A stretch of 41,992 nt of DNA from Coriobacteriaceae bacterium (GCA_902363875.1 CABJBO010000019.1:1-41992), one strand, 5' to 3'. Shown: positions 16,727 through 27,100, numbered from the stretch's first letter. Numbers and translations are program-made. Notes: generated by a model not told the origin, from the sequence alone.

Positions 16727-17346
16727 CACGCATCCATTCCGAGTCGCTTAAGCGCCGCGCCGAGCAGATCCTCGACACGCATATTCTGCCCATCATACCC
16801 GCTCAGGGCAACATCGGTCTCCTGCGGGCTAAAGCCCATGGAAAGGAGCGCCGCACGGGCGTCATCGATGGCCGAGGGAGCGGCAGCGGGCACGGGCATC
16901 GCAACCTGGCCGGGAATCACGTCGACCGGCACAAAGCCCTTGTCCTTGGCAAAGGTGCTCTTGAGCTCCAAGATGAGGCGCTGGGCGGTCTTTTTGCCCA
17001 CACCGGGCACCTTGGCCATGCCCTTGTCGTCCTCGGCCATCACCAGCGAATACAATTGCCCCACGGTATAGGTGGAAAGCACGGCGAGCGCCAAGCGCGG
17101 GCCAACGCCCGAGACAGACACGAGCCGATCGAACATCGTGCGCTCATCCTTAGAGGAAAAACCGAAAAGTGTCATGGCGTCCTCGCGCACCTGCATACGC
17201 GTGTAGAGGCGGACCTCGCCGCCGGGCGTCGGCAACGTGGCCGCAGTGCTGCCCGAGATGCCGAGCTCAAAGCCAACGCCCGACACATCGACGACAGCAG
17301 AGCTCATCGTGGCCTCGACAAGCGTTCCGTGGAGCTGGGAGATCAT
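16726..17346 (-). CDS. ruvA: Holliday junction DNA-binding protein RuvA
   Basis: RuvA is the tetrameric Holliday junction binder that loads RuvB. The 206-residue product begins with the OB-fold signature [11 protein letters not shown], carries two helix-hairpin-helix motifs ([16 protein letters not shown] near 75-90 and [20 protein letters not shown] near 110-128), a proline/alanine-rich linker around 145-160 and the small C-terminal domain III ([14 protein letters not shown]) that contacts RuvB. Its ATG overlaps the ruvC stop (TGATG), so the three genes are translationally coupled. Confidence 0.97.
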   Translation of the reverse strand: MISQLHGTLVEATMSSAVVDVSGVGFELGISGSTAATLPTPGGEVRLYTRMQVREDAMTLFGFSSKDERTMFDRLVSVSGVGPRLALAVLSTYTVGQLYSLVMAEDDKGMAKVPGVGKKTAQRLILELKSTFAKDKGFVPVDVIPGQVAMPVPAAAPSAIDDARAALLSMGFSPQETDVALSGYDGQNMRVEDLLGAALKRLGMDA

Positions 17347-17867
17347 CAGTATCCGGTTCCTCTCTGTTGATAGAACTCGCCGCCGGTAAGCGCCCGGGTA
17401 CGGCTGAGGTTAACGTGGCAGATGGCGCAGGCCAGGGCATCGGCGGCATGGTCGGGATGCGGGTCGTGATCGAGCTGCGTGAGCGTGCGCACCATGTAGG
17501 CGACCTGCCGCTTATCTGCGGCACCGGTACCCACCACAGCCTGCTTGATCTGCATAGGCGTGTACTCGCCGATCTCGAGCGCGCACTCCGAAAGCGCCAC
17601 GAGCGCGGCACCGCGGGCATGTGCCGTGGGGATTGCCGAGCGGACATTAGCGCCAAAGTAGATGCTCTCGATGGCAGCGGTATCGGGTCGATAACGCTCC
17701 ACGACACCCTTGAGGTCGCGGGCGATATGCGACAGGCGCACCGCGAGCGGACTGCCTGCGCTGGTCTCGATGCAGCCATAGGCACGGCAGCGAACCTCGC
17801 CACGCCGCTCCTCGATAATCCCCCAACCCGTATGAGCCAAACCGGGGTCGATGCCCAAAATAACCAA
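17346..17867 (-). CDS. ruvC: Holliday junction resolvase RuvC
   Basis: RuvC cuts Holliday junctions symmetrically. The 173-residue product has D7 (GIDPG), E67 (AIESIYF) and the C-terminal HAADALA acidic site near residue 140, the expected catalytic carboxylates. First gene of the operon, directly downstream of an SOS box at 17924-17935. In many bacteria yebC precedes ruvC; here the upstream gene is instead the NAD-synthetase-like one, separated by a 137-base gap that holds the promoter. Confidence 0.96.
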   Translation of the reverse strand: MVILGIDPGLAHTGWGIIEERRGEVRCRAYGCIETSAGSPLAVRLSHIARDLKGVVERYRPDTAAIESIYFGANVRSAIPTAHARGAALVALSECALEIGEYTPMQIKQAVVGTGAADKRQVAYMVRTLTQLDHDPHPDHAADALACAICHVNLSRTRALTGGEFYQQRGTGY

Positions 17868-17923
17868 GCCAACCTCCCCTCGTCTTTTACCAAGCGCAAG
17901 GCAAGGCCCCGCGCACTACTCAC

Positions 17924-17957
17924 GAACGTCTGTTCTAGAATAACACAACGGGGTCAA
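17924..17957 (-). promoter_or_regulatory. SOS (LexA) box and promoter region of ruvCAB
   Basis: GAACGTCTGTTC at 17924-17935 matches the Gram-positive LexA operator GAAC-N4-GTTC; read on the minus strand it is GAAC-AGAC-GTTCG, fitting the GAACRNRYGTTCG form. A TTGACC hexamer lies upstream at 17957-17952 (minus), so the operator falls where the -10 region or start site would be, ideal for repression. It is 57 bases before the ruvC ATG. DNA-damage induction of ruvCAB is the expected consequence. Confidence 0.82.
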
Positions 17958-18004
17958 GATGCTTAGTTGAAGTATCGGGGTTGAGAGCGAATCCCATCCC
18001 CAGT

Positions 18005-19990
18005 TTAGTTCTGCGAGAAGAATGGGAACTGTCGGGGATCAACCGACGGATGCGGCATCGGGCCACCCTGGGGCCCACCCTGCGGGCCACCCTGGCCGCC
18101 CATCATCTTTTCGATGGCGTCCTGGACCTCGCCCTCAAACTTCTTCATGCCCTCGTGCAGGCGGCGCTGGCCGTCCTCGGAGCGCAGCTCCTCCATCTGC
18201 TCGGGCGAAATACCCAGCAGCTCGCCCAAAATGCCCATCATCTCGCCACGCATGCGATCGCTTGTATCCTCGTCGGCAAAGCGGCGCACCTCGGCGCGCG
18301 CCAACGAATCGACCGTCATGCGCTCCTTGCCGCTCAGCCCCAGGTCGGACCACGCGAGCATGTACGGCCAGGCGCGCTCGACAAACGAACGGGCCGAGAC
18401 GATCGGCGCCGCCGGCAGCTGGCGGCGGGCCGCCTCTCCCTGGCGCACGAGCATCAGCAGCAACGAACACGCCTCGGGCTTGCCGGCAGCCATTGGGATG
18501 TCGTCGAAGGGTCGGTTGCGGTCCACGTGCGACTCAAGCGCACCATCGACCTCGCCCGGCTCAAGCCCGCCGAGCAGCTGCGCCGCGCGGTCGAGCATGT
18601 CGACCGGACCGTCAAGCGTCGAGAGCGCTTGCGCCAGCACGCGCTCCATGCAATCCTCCACCGCGTTGAGCGTCACGAGCTCCTGCGGCACCACGGCAGA
18701 CGTACGGTTGCGCACGCGCGCCACAAACTCGAGCGTCGACAGGTATACGTCGCCAAAGGGCGCGTAATCGCCCTGGTAGCCACCGCAAAGTGCCGGTGCC
18801 GCCAACGCGTACTCGGTCTTGGAAAGCGGGCTCAACGCCATCGCACCCAGCTCGAGCGCCGTATCCTCCAGCATGAGGCCCAGCGTGCGAGAGCGCAGGC
18901 GCTCGGCGTCGCCCGCCGACACATCGCGGTCGAGCACACGCGCGGCATCCGGCGCATCGCGCTCAACCGTGCGAATATGCAGGCGCTCGGCAATCGCGCG
19001 GACGGCGGCACAGCGAGCAGCCTCGGCCTCCTCCTGCGCCGGCGTAAAGATGCGGTTGCGTCCCAGCACCAGGCCGACCACATTGCGCGGACCCAGGGCG
19101 TCGACGGCAAGCGCCGCCAGCAGGGACGACGGCAAGTCGCCCTCGAGCGCCACCACGGCACGCGACGTACCGCGGGCGCAGGCATTGTCGCGAACGGCAA
19201 GCACCAGCGCCTGCCACAGCCATTCCTCGGAGCGAAACTCAGGCAGCTCGTGGTCCTCCAAGGCATCGAGCATTACACCGCGCTGAATCTCCTGAACCAG
19301 TAGGCTCTCCTCAAAACACGGCGCTTGGGCCACCACGCGGCCGCAGTCGTCGAGCACAAACGAGCCGCCGGTATACACCGACTCGTCGTACGCACCGACC
19401 GGCGCCATGCAGGCAAACCACACGCTGCGCTTGGAGGCGATCTTGCGGTAGGCTCCGCTGCGCACGGCGGCGATCGCGACGGTCTCGCGGTCGGTCATAT
19501 CGAATGCGTTGAACTGGAAATACGCAATGAGGTCGACGCCGGTCGGCAGCATCTCGAGCTCGCGGTCCAGGTCGAAGATCACCGCGATGCGCACGCCGTC
19601 CACGTCGAACACCGGCGGCGCCCAACGCGCGTCGTTGTTCTCGCCACGCTGCAGGGCAATGCTCGAACGGGCCGGTACCACATGGCCGTCCTTGAGCATC
19701 ATGTAGTCGAGCAGGGGCTGGCCCTCAAACGAAACCGCCGCGGGCACGATGCAGATCATATCGAGCTCCTGGATGCGCTCGGCGACACCAGTCAAGCCGG
19801 CAAGCATGTCGTGCTCAAAGTCGGCAGCGCCCACCAGGCCACCGGGCATGGCGCCCATAAAGAGCGGAGCCGGAACGCACAGCACGCGCGCCCCGCGCTC
19901 GTGGGCCAGACGAGCCTGGTCCTCGATGCGGCCGCAAATGCCCTCAATATCACCCAGGCGCATATCGATCTGTGCAAGCGCGAGCTTCAT
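18005..19990 (-). CDS. NadE-like protein with both active sites degenerate
   Basis: The 661-residue product has the two-domain plan and length of glutamine-dependent NAD synthetase: an N-terminal nitrilase-like amidase (MKLALAQIDMRLGDIEG) and a C-terminal synthetase domain (LLAALAVDALGPRNVVGLVL; DYAPFGDVY). Yet the marks of activity are missing. In the amidase, the Glu of the usual PEL motif is PAP, the Lys position reads ARSS, and the Cys of ICEDLW is VIFDLD. In the synthetase, the ATP loop SGGxDSS reads EGDLPSS. A remnant SKTE aligns with NKSE. The tail is new: an acidic helix and GGPQGGPQGGP. AAAGGG precedes the start ATG. The gene sits alone between ruvCAB and a superoxide reductase gene. 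I infer a pseudoenzyme or repurposed scaffold; a normal NadE may exist elsewhere. It has a full open frame, so it is not simply decaying. Confidence 0.78.
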   Translation of the reverse strand: MKLALAQIDMRLGDIEGICGRIEDQARLAHERGARVLCVPAPLFMGAMPGGLVGAADFEHDMLAGLTGVAERIQELDMICIVPAAVSFEGQPLLDYMMLKDGHVVPARSSIALQRGENNDARWAPPVFDVDGVRIAVIFDLDRELEMLPTGVDLIAYFQFNAFDMTDRETVAIAAVRSGAYRKIASKRSVWFACMAPVGAYDESVYTGGSFVLDDCGRVVAQAPCFEESLLVQEIQRGVMLDALEDHELPEFRSEEWLWQALVLAVRDNACARGTSRAVVALEGDLPSSLLAALAVDALGPRNVVGLVLGRNRIFTPAQEEAEAARCAAVRAIAERLHIRTVERDAPDAARVLDRDVSAGDAERLRSRTLGLMLEDTALELGAMALSPLSKTEYALAAPALCGGYQGDYAPFGDVYLSTLEFVARVRNRTSAVVPQELVTLNAVEDCMERVLAQALSTLDGPVDMLDRAAQLLGGLEPGEVDGALESHVDRNRPFDDIPMAAGKPEACSLLLMLVRQGEAARRQLPAAPIVSARSFVERAWPYMLAWSDLGLSGKERMTVDSLARAEVRRFADEDTSDRMRGEMMGILGELLGISPEQMEELRSEDGQRRLHEGMKKFEGEVQDAIEKMMGGQGGPQGGPQGGPMPHPSVDPRQFPFFSQN

Positions 19991-20027
19991 GGCTCAGCCC
20001 TTTCCGTCGTAAACCATCGAAATCGTA

Positions 20028-20061
20028 GTAAAAGCGCCGGCCGCATGATGCAGTCGGCGCT
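20028..20061 (-). terminator. Intrinsic terminator after the superoxide reductase gene
   Basis: On the minus strand AGCGCCG (20061-20055) and CGGCGCT (20039-20033) form the base of a stem extended by CTGCA/TGCGG pairing, then TTTTAC. It lies 47 bases past the stop codon at 20108. Confidence 0.75.
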
Positions 20062-20107
20062 CGCATGTGCATATGCTAGCTATGATACCCCGAGCGGGGG
20101 CGCGCTC

Positions 20108-20470
20108 CTAGAACGTCGCGGACCACAGCCCGTGCAGGTTGCAGTAGGCATAGACGGTACCGGTCTTGGAACCGCCGGCAAAAAACGTCGCGGGCTTCAT
20201 GCCGGGCTCAAGGTAATGGACCTCTAAGCGGCCCTCGGCCTCAAGGGCGATCCACTCGATATAGTGCTCGGGCAGGCTGGGGTGCTCGACCGAGCCAACG
20301 CGTGCGCGAATCACGTGACCGTCGCGCTCGGTCTCGACAACAGGCACGTGCTTCTCGTGCGCCGCGTCCTCAGTGTTTGCGGTCAGTTCCGTGCAACCGG
20401 CAGGGGTTGCAACGTCGTTGCCAAGGGCGGCAATGAGCTTACCGTCGGGGTCCTTAAAGAATTTCGCCAT
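20108..20470 (-). CDS. Desulfoferrodoxin-type superoxide reductase
   Basis: A 120-residue superoxide reductase that reduces superoxide to hydrogen peroxide without making oxygen, useful in anaerobes. The iron site ligands are all visible: H41 in EKHVP (with E39 and K40 of the active loop), H63 and H69 (VEHPSLPEHYIEW), and C110 with H113 (YCNLHGLW). The N-terminal part, which in class I proteins holds a Cys4 desulforedoxin iron, has no cysteine pair (AKFFKDPDGKLIAALGND), so only the catalytic iron should bind; this matches class III enzymes. The ATG at 20470 has AAAGGAG 7 bases upstream. Single gene with its own terminator. Confidence 0.93.
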   Translation of the reverse strand: MAKFFKDPDGKLIAALGNDVATPAGCTELTANTEDAAHEKHVPVVETERDGHVIRARVGSVEHPSLPEHYIEWIALEAEGRLEVHYLEPGMKPATFFAGGSKTGTVYAYCNLHGLWSATF

Positions 20471-20620
20471 GATGTTCTCCTTTGCTGACGTGCCAATGTT
20501 CTTGATGGTTCTTATGCCCAAAGGCAGACAAACCATCCACGGCATTGCAAACGAACACATAACGGGCGGGGACGATGGGGCAGCGTGCGCTATCCGCCCT
20601 GGCGGCCCCACCCGAGCGGG

Positions 20621-23600
20621 TTAGCGCCCGTCGCCGCCCAGCAGCGCCAGAACATCTTCGCGGGTAAACAGCGCCGACGAGATGCCGTCGCCGCCGAGCA
20701 CGCTGTTGACCAGGTCGCGCTTGGACTCCTGCATCTGCATAATGCGCTCCTCGATCGTGTCCTTGGCGATGAGCTTGTACACGGTCACGGTATGTTGCTG
20801 GCCAATACGGTGCGCGCGGTCGGTCGCCTGGTCCTGCGCTGCCACGTTCCACCACGGGTCGTAGTGGATGACCACGTCGGCCGCCGTCAGGTTAAGGCCC
20901 ACGCCGCCCGCCTTGAGCGAAATCAAAAAGACCGGAACCTCGCCCGCTTGGAACTGCGCGACCATCTTGGCGCGGCTCTCCTTAGACGAAGCGCCCGTGA
21001 GCTTAAGGAAGGCGATGTCCTCCTTGGCCAAGCGCTTACCGATGATATCGAGCATACCCGTAAACTGGCTGAACAACAGGATGCGATGCCCGCCGTCGAG
21101 TGCGCCGTGCACGAGCTCCATACACGTATCGAGCTTGGCGCTCCCCGCCTTGTAATCCTCGTAGTGTAGACGCGGGTCGCAGCAGATCTGGCGCAGCTTG
21201 GTGAGCTCGGCGAGCACCTTGAGCTTGTCTTTCTTAAACTCCCCAGCCTCGCGGTGCTGCACCTGCTGGGCGATGCGGTCCTGGTTGGCCAGGTAGAGCT
21301 TGCGTTGCTCGCCGGTAAGCTGTGCCATGACGGTGTCTTCGATCTTCTCGGGCAGGTCGGCCACCACGTCTTCCTTAACACGGCGCAGCACAAACGGCGA
21401 CACGAGCGCCTGCAGGCGAGCGGCGCTATCGCCCTCGGCATGCTCGACGGGGCTCTCAAAGCGCTTGGCAAACGACTCGCGTGTGCCAAGCAGGCCCGGC
21501 ATCAAAAAGTCGAAGATGCTCCAGAGCTCGGACAGGCGGTTTTCGATGGGCGTGCCCGTCAGGGCAAAGCGCACGCCGGCCGGCAGGCGCTTGGCGGCGC
21601 GCGCTACCTGCGTGAGCGGGTTTTTAATGTACTGGGCCTCGTCGAGCACCACGCGGGCAAAGTTCTGCTCGACGTACTCGTCGATATCGCGCCGCATAAG
21701 GTCATACGACGTCACGACCACGTTATGCTCGGCCACGCCGGCAATCTGCACGCGGCGCTGAGCCTTGGCGCCCACGACGGCGCACACATCGAGCGACGGG
21801 GCAAAGCGCTCCAGTTCGGCGGTCCAGTTGTACACAAGCGACGCAGGGCACACCACAAGCGTGGGCTTAGTGTCCCCCGCCTCCACGCGCGCCAGGATAT
21901 GTGCGATCATCTGCAGCGTTTTGCCCAGGCCCATATCGTCGGCCAAGATGCCGCCGAGGCCCAGGTGTTCGAGCGAGCCGAGCCACTGGTATCCGTCGAC
22001 CTGGTAGCCGCGCATCGTTGCCTTGAGCGATGCCGGCACCGTAAAGTCCATCTTGCCGAGCGTGTCCAGGCGCTCGACGGTACGGCGGAACGCAGCGTCG
22101 CGATCGGCCTCGAGCGCCGGCGTGCGTGCGAGCATGCTGTCGACGAACAGGGTGCTCGACGCGGGAAGCGACACGCCGTCGAGCAGGTCGACGGCATCGA
22201 CACCCAGGTCCTCGGCAAGGCCAAACGCGGCGCGCGCCCCCTCGTCCAGGCGAATGATGTCGCCGGACGTAAGGCGCGCAAACGTTTGATGGCGCTTGTA
22301 CGAATCGAGATAGACGGCAAGGTCCGCGGCCGAAAGCCCGCTCGCGCCCAGCTCGACATCGAGCAGATTGCTCTTAACGGTCGCACGAACCGAGAGCTTG
22401 GGCGCGGGGCGGACCGAGATCTGGCGCAGACGGTCGCTGAGCATGACCTCACCCAGTTCGGACAGGGCGGACAGGCCCTCGGTCAGCAGGCAGAACAAGC
22501 GGGCGTCATCGCGCTCCTCAAACGCCAGACCGCCCTCGTAGAAATCGAAGTACAGGGCCGCCGTATCCATAACGCGAAACTCCGCCACCTCGTCGCGGGG
22601 CGGCACACCGGGGCGCTGCTCTTCGAAGGGGCTGCCCGGAGCGCCCAGGCTAAAGAGATCCGCCGACCAGTCGCCGTAGGTAACCGTAATTTTGCAGGTC
22701 ACGAGCCCATCGTCGACACCGATCGCCATAGCAAAGCTCGGCTCGGGTGCCACGGTATCGAGCGCGGCGGGCGCGGTGAGGTCGGTGTAGTCGCGCAAAA
22801 TGGGCAGCGCCATACGGCAGAACTCACCCACCTGCTCGGCGGCAATATGGGCGGGCGTGCGGCACGGCAGCAAGCGCGACAAAAAAGGTGCGGCATGCTG
22901 AGCAAATGCAGCGTCGGTACGGCGCGCGCGGCGCGTGTCAACCAAGTAGGCGGCATCGCCCGACGCAAAGCAATACATATCGGCGGGCAGGCGCAGGTCA
23001 TAGCTACCACCAGCCGCCGGCGCGATTTTGGCGGCAAGCAGCGGTGGGCGCTTAGCGGATGCCTCGTCCTCCCCTTGCGGAGACAGCTCAACCGCCACGT
23101 CGTAGGTGCGATGCGTCGTCATCCCCCGCGACCAGGCGGGCTCAAAGGAGATGGTCTGGCCGCGCAGCAGGTCCAGCACATATACGATGCTATGCTCGGA
23201 CAGCGGCAACTGACGCTCGGCAACAAAACCACTGCGGGCAAAGTCGTACGACGCCGAACGCGAGCTTGTGATGTCATCGAGATAGGCAACTGTCGTCGCA
23301 ACAAGGTTGAACAGCTTTGCCGATGTTTCGTCAAAGGCCTCAGGTGAATGGACAAACGTGAGCTTCTTGCCATAGGAGAACGTGCCGCCGCGCACGTAGG
23401 CATCGGCCATGCCGTCGATGTCCTTGACCACGTAGGAGACCGATCCACAGCGAATGCGGAACTCGAGCGCCCAGCTAAAGCGGTCAGCGAACAGCGGATT
23501 GTAGTACGGCACCAACGAGGGCTCCAATGCCGCTTTGGGGGCGTCGGGATCAACGGCACCGGCAAGCTTGCGGCGCATGCTCGCCAGCTCATCCATGCGC

Positions 23601-24085
23601 GCGTCCGAAAGATCGGAGAGCGCCGCCACAAGGCTCGGGCTCGTGGGGACGGGCGCCGGGAAGGGAAAGTTGGGGTTGACGGCCGGCGCGGCGGACGTGG
23701 CGCGCGCGGGCTGTTTCGGCTGCGCCGTAAACGTGCGAACCGGCGTGCGCAAACCTTCGACGGGCTCGGCGCCGCTGGCATCCAAATACGCCAGCGCCGT
23801 GGCAATAGCGTGCTTACACATACCGGGATAGCGGTATGCGGCGGGGCAGTCGCAGTCGTAGTCGATAACCTCGTGCTCGTCCATGTCGAGCGCCACGTGC
23901 GTCTTGTACAGGTCACCGCGCGAGCCGCGCACCGTGCCCTCGACCGTCACGTTTTTGGAGAAGCGCGAGCCGCTGTCCTCGATCGACAGCACGGCACCGT
24001 TGAGCATGAGCGAACGCCCCTTCATAAAGGTGCCGCTCAACGCCGCCTCTTTGCGAAGCGCCTGCACAAACGTCCCCTGCGCCAT
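20621..24085 (-). CDS. SWIM and SNF2-type DNA helicase/translocase
   Basis: A 1154-residue SNF2-family ATPase. A SWIM zinc finger (CDCPAAYRYPGMCKHA) lies near residues 78-93, then a large variable middle region, then the motor: DDMGLGKTLQMIAH (Walker A, about 715), VVTSYDLMRRD, DEAQYIKN (Walker B, about 815), LTGTPIENRL, and the helicase C lobe with FSQFTGMLD and DRAHRIGQ near 1090. Such proteins move along double-stranded DNA and displace bound proteins. The ATG at 24085 (MAQGTF) has GGAGGAAG 5 bases upstream; a GTG at 24103 lies inside that site. It starts 28 bases after the dnaE stop with no terminator between, so co-transcription is likely, tying it to replication or repair. Confidence 0.92.
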   Translation of the reverse strand: MAQGTFVQALRKEAALSGTFMKGRSLMLNGAVLSIEDSGSRFSKNVTVEGTVRGSRGDLYKTHVALDMDEHEVIDYDCDCPAAYRYPGMCKHAIATALAYLDASGAEPVEGLRTPVRTFTAQPKQPARATSAAPAVNPNFPFPAPVPTSPSLVAALSDLSDARMDELASMRRKLAGAVDPDAPKAALEPSLVPYYNPLFADRFSWALEFRIRCGSVSYVVKDIDGMADAYVRGGTFSYGKKLTFVHSPEAFDETSAKLFNLVATTVAYLDDITSSRSASYDFARSGFVAERQLPLSEHSIVYVLDLLRGQTISFEPAWSRGMTTHRTYDVAVELSPQGEDEASAKRPPLLAAKIAPAAGGSYDLRLPADMYCFASGDAAYLVDTRRARRTDAAFAQHAAPFLSRLLPCRTPAHIAAEQVGEFCRMALPILRDYTDLTAPAALDTVAPEPSFAMAIGVDDGLVTCKITVTYGDWSADLFSLGAPGSPFEEQRPGVPPRDEVAEFRVMDTAALYFDFYEGGLAFEERDDARLFCLLTEGLSALSELGEVMLSDRLRQISVRPAPKLSVRATVKSNLLDVELGASGLSAADLAVYLDSYKRHQTFARLTSGDIIRLDEGARAAFGLAEDLGVDAVDLLDGVSLPASSTLFVDSMLARTPALEADRDAAFRRTVERLDTLGKMDFTVPASLKATMRGYQVDGYQWLGSLEHLGLGGILADDMGLGKTLQMIAHILARVEAGDTKPTLVVCPASLVYNWTAELERFAPSLDVCAVVGAKAQRRVQIAGVAEHNVVVTSYDLMRRDIDEYVEQNFARVVLDEAQYIKNPLTQVARAAKRLPAGVRFALTGTPIENRLSELWSIFDFLMPGLLGTRESFAKRFESPVEHAEGDSAARLQALVSPFVLRRVKEDVVADLPEKIEDTVMAQLTGEQRKLYLANQDRIAQQVQHREAGEFKKDKLKVLAELTKLRQICCDPRLHYEDYKAGSAKLDTCMELVHGALDGGHRILLFSQFTGMLDIIGKRLAKEDIAFLKLTGASSKESRAKMVAQFQAGEVPVFLISLKAGGVGLNLTAADVVIHYDPWWNVAAQDQATDRAHRIGQQHTVTVYKLIAKDTIEERIMQMQESKRDLVNSVLGGDGISSALFTREDVLALLGGDGR

Positions 24086-24113
24086 CACTTCCTCCAATCT
24101 CACCCGGGGTAGC

Positions 24114-27100
24114 TTAGATCACCGTCACGCGGCCCTGGTTACCCACAATGGCCTTGGCCTCGGCCAGCAGCGGAATCGAACGCGCGTTGACCTTGGCAGG
24201 TACCTCGGCACGCAGCACGCGCCCGTCCACCTGCTCGATAAAGATCTCCACGCGGTCGCCGCCCGGGTTAGCGGTGAGCACCGTGGCCAGGCGCGCCATA
24301 TTGCCCTGGCTAAAGCGGCTGTTGGGCACCATGACCTCAAACACCTTGGGCTTGTTGTTCTCCTCGTTGAGCTCGAGCGGCACGATCTCCTGCGCGATGA
24401 TCTGGTCGCCGCGGTCCGAGCGCTCGAGCTTGCCCTTAATGCGCACAAAGGCATCGGACAGCTGCGCGCCGGTCTCGGGATCGACCTCGCCGTACAGGTA
24501 CCCCTCGGCCTCCTTGTAGGTCTTGGGGAACACGACGACGGTGGCCTCGCCTTCCATGTCCTCGAGCTGCACGATGCCCATGGGGTCACCGTTTTTGGTC
24601 ACGCGCTTGGACACGCTCGAGACCATGCCGGCCCACCACAGCGCCTTGCCCTCGGGAATTTCCTGGTTGATGGTGCCGCCCGTAGGATTCTGAACTTCGT
24701 AGCCGGTGTCGATCTGCGAGAACGAGAAGTCGCGCGCCTTGGCTAGTGCATACTCAAACGGGCGCAGCGGGTGGTCCGAGACATAGATGCCCAGAACTTC
24801 CTTCTCCTGGCTCAGCTTAAGGTGGCGGTCCCATTCCTGGCCATCCGGATCGGGCACGCTCACCTCAAAGCCCGAGCCCTCAACGTCGCCAAACATGTCG
24901 AAGAACGACGTCTGGCCGCTCGCGCGATCCTTCTGGCGCTTCACCGCGGCATCGATGATGTTCTCGGGGTTGTTCTTATCCACAAAGTGCATCATCTGGC
25001 GACGCGGATACCCCGTGGAGTCGAAGGCGCCTGCCTTGATGAGCGATTCGATCACGCGGCGGTTGGCCTGGCTCGAGTCCACGCGCTCGACAAAGTCGTG
25101 CAGCGTCTTAAACGGGCCGCCCGCCTCGCGCTCGGCGATAATCGCCTGCGCCACGCCGGTGCCCACGCCGCGGATGCCGGCCAGACCAAAGCGCACGCCC
25201 TCCTTGGTAGCCGTGAACTCGGTACCGGACTCATTGACATCTGGCGAAAGCACGGGGATGCCGTCGTGACGGCACGCCGAGACGTAATGAACGATCTTGT
25301 CGGTCTTGCCCGTGTAGGACGTCAGAACGGCCGCCATGTACTCGTGCGGATAGTGCGCCTTGAGCCACGCCGTCTGCATAACCAGGATGGCGTAGCCGGC
25401 GGAGTGCGACTTGTTAAAGGCGTAAGATGCGAACTCGAGAACATCGTCCCAAATCTTCTGGGCGACCTCGCGCGTGTAGTTGTTCTTGATAGCGCCGTTC
25501 ATCCAGTGGTCGTAGGTGGTCTCGTCCGAGCCATCCTCCCAGTGCAGCACCGTCGACGTGAGCAGCTTGATCTTTTTCTTAGCCACGGGTTTACGGATAC
25601 GCGAGTCCGATTCGCCCTTGGAGAAGCCGCACATCTCGACGGAGATGAGCATAACCTGCTCCTGGTAGACCATGGTGCCGTAGGTTTCGCCCAGGATGTC
25701 GTCCAGGCGGTCGTCGTAGGAAACCGCCGGTTCCTTGCCGTTCATACGGTTGATGTAGGACGAGACCATGCCGGCGCCCAGCGGGCCCGGGCGGTACAGA
25801 GCGATCAATGCCACGACGTGCTTGTACTCGGTGGGCTTCATGTTCTTGATCGTGGCCGTCATGCCGGCGGACTCGACCTGAAAGACGCCGGCGGTGTGGC
25901 CGGAACCCATGAGCTTAAAGATCTCGGGGTCGTCAAAGGGAATCTCTTCCTCTTTGATGTCGATGCCGAAGTTCTTCTTGATGTTTGCCTTTGCCTTGGA
26001 GATAACAGTCAGCGTGCGCAGGCCCAAGAAGTCCATCTTGAGCAGGCCCATGTCGGCGACGGTATGGCCCTCGTACTGGGTAATCTCGACGCCGCCCTTG
26101 GTGTCGAGCTTGGTGGGCACGTGCTCGTTGACGGGGTCGCGGCAGATCAGAACGGCGCACGCGTGCACGCCCTCGCCACGGGTGAGGCCCTCGATCGAGA
26201 GCGCCGTGTCAATGATGCGGCGGGCGTCGTCGTCCTTTTTATAGGCCTCGGCAAAGTCGGGGTTAAACAGATCCTCTTTGCCGGGTTGCTTGTCGAGCAC
26301 CTGCTTGAGCTTGACCTTGGGGTCGCTCGAGACCATCTTGGACAGGCGCTGGCCCATGTAGACCGGGTAGTCCAGGACGCGCGCGGCGTCGTTGATGGCC
26401 TGCTTGGCCTTGATGGTCGAGTAGGTGATGACGTGGGTGACCTTCTCGGGGCCGTAGAGCTGGCGAACGTGCTCCACGACCTCGAGGCGCCGCTCATCGT
26501 CGAAGTCCATATCGATATCGGGCATCTCGGTACGCTGCGGGGACAGGAACCTCTCGAACATCAGGCCGTTCTCGAGCGGGTCGAACGCGGTGATGTTCAT
26601 GGCGTAGGCGACGATGGCGCCGGCGGCCGAGCCACGGCCGGGGCCGACGCCGATGCCGTTGTCCTTGGCCCATTGCACGTACTCGGCAACGATCAAAAAG
26701 TAGGCGGCAAAGCCCTTGTCGCAGATGACCTTGTATTCGTACTCAAAGCGCTCTTTGATATTGACGCCGCCGATCTCGCGCGTGGCCCAGTCGTCACCAT
26801 AGTGCTGGCGCAGGCCCTTCTCGCACTCGCGGCGGAACTGGCTCTCGTGCGTCTCGCCGGGGTCGAGCAACGGGAAGCGCGGCAGGATGATGGAATCCCA
26901 GTCCAGCTCAACGTAGCACTTATCGGCGATCTCGAGCGTGTTGTCGCAGGCCTCGGGGCAATACGGGAACATCGCCCGCATCTCCTCCTCGGTCTTCATG
27001 TAAAACTCCGAGCCGGTCATGCGCATGCGGTTGGGGTCGTCGACCTTGGCGTTCATACCAATGCACATGATGACGTCCTGCACGGGCGCGTCCTCGCGGC

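Noticed and set aside
15659..17867. Separate promoters for ruvA and ruvB
   Set aside because: Start and stop codons overlap (TGATG) at both junctions, so the three genes are one coupled operon.
21254..23347. Long plus-strand open frame (about 697 codons) opposite the SNF2 helicase gene
   Set aside because: It is the antisense shadow of a clear helicase gene in GC-rich DNA, has no domain and no ribosome site.
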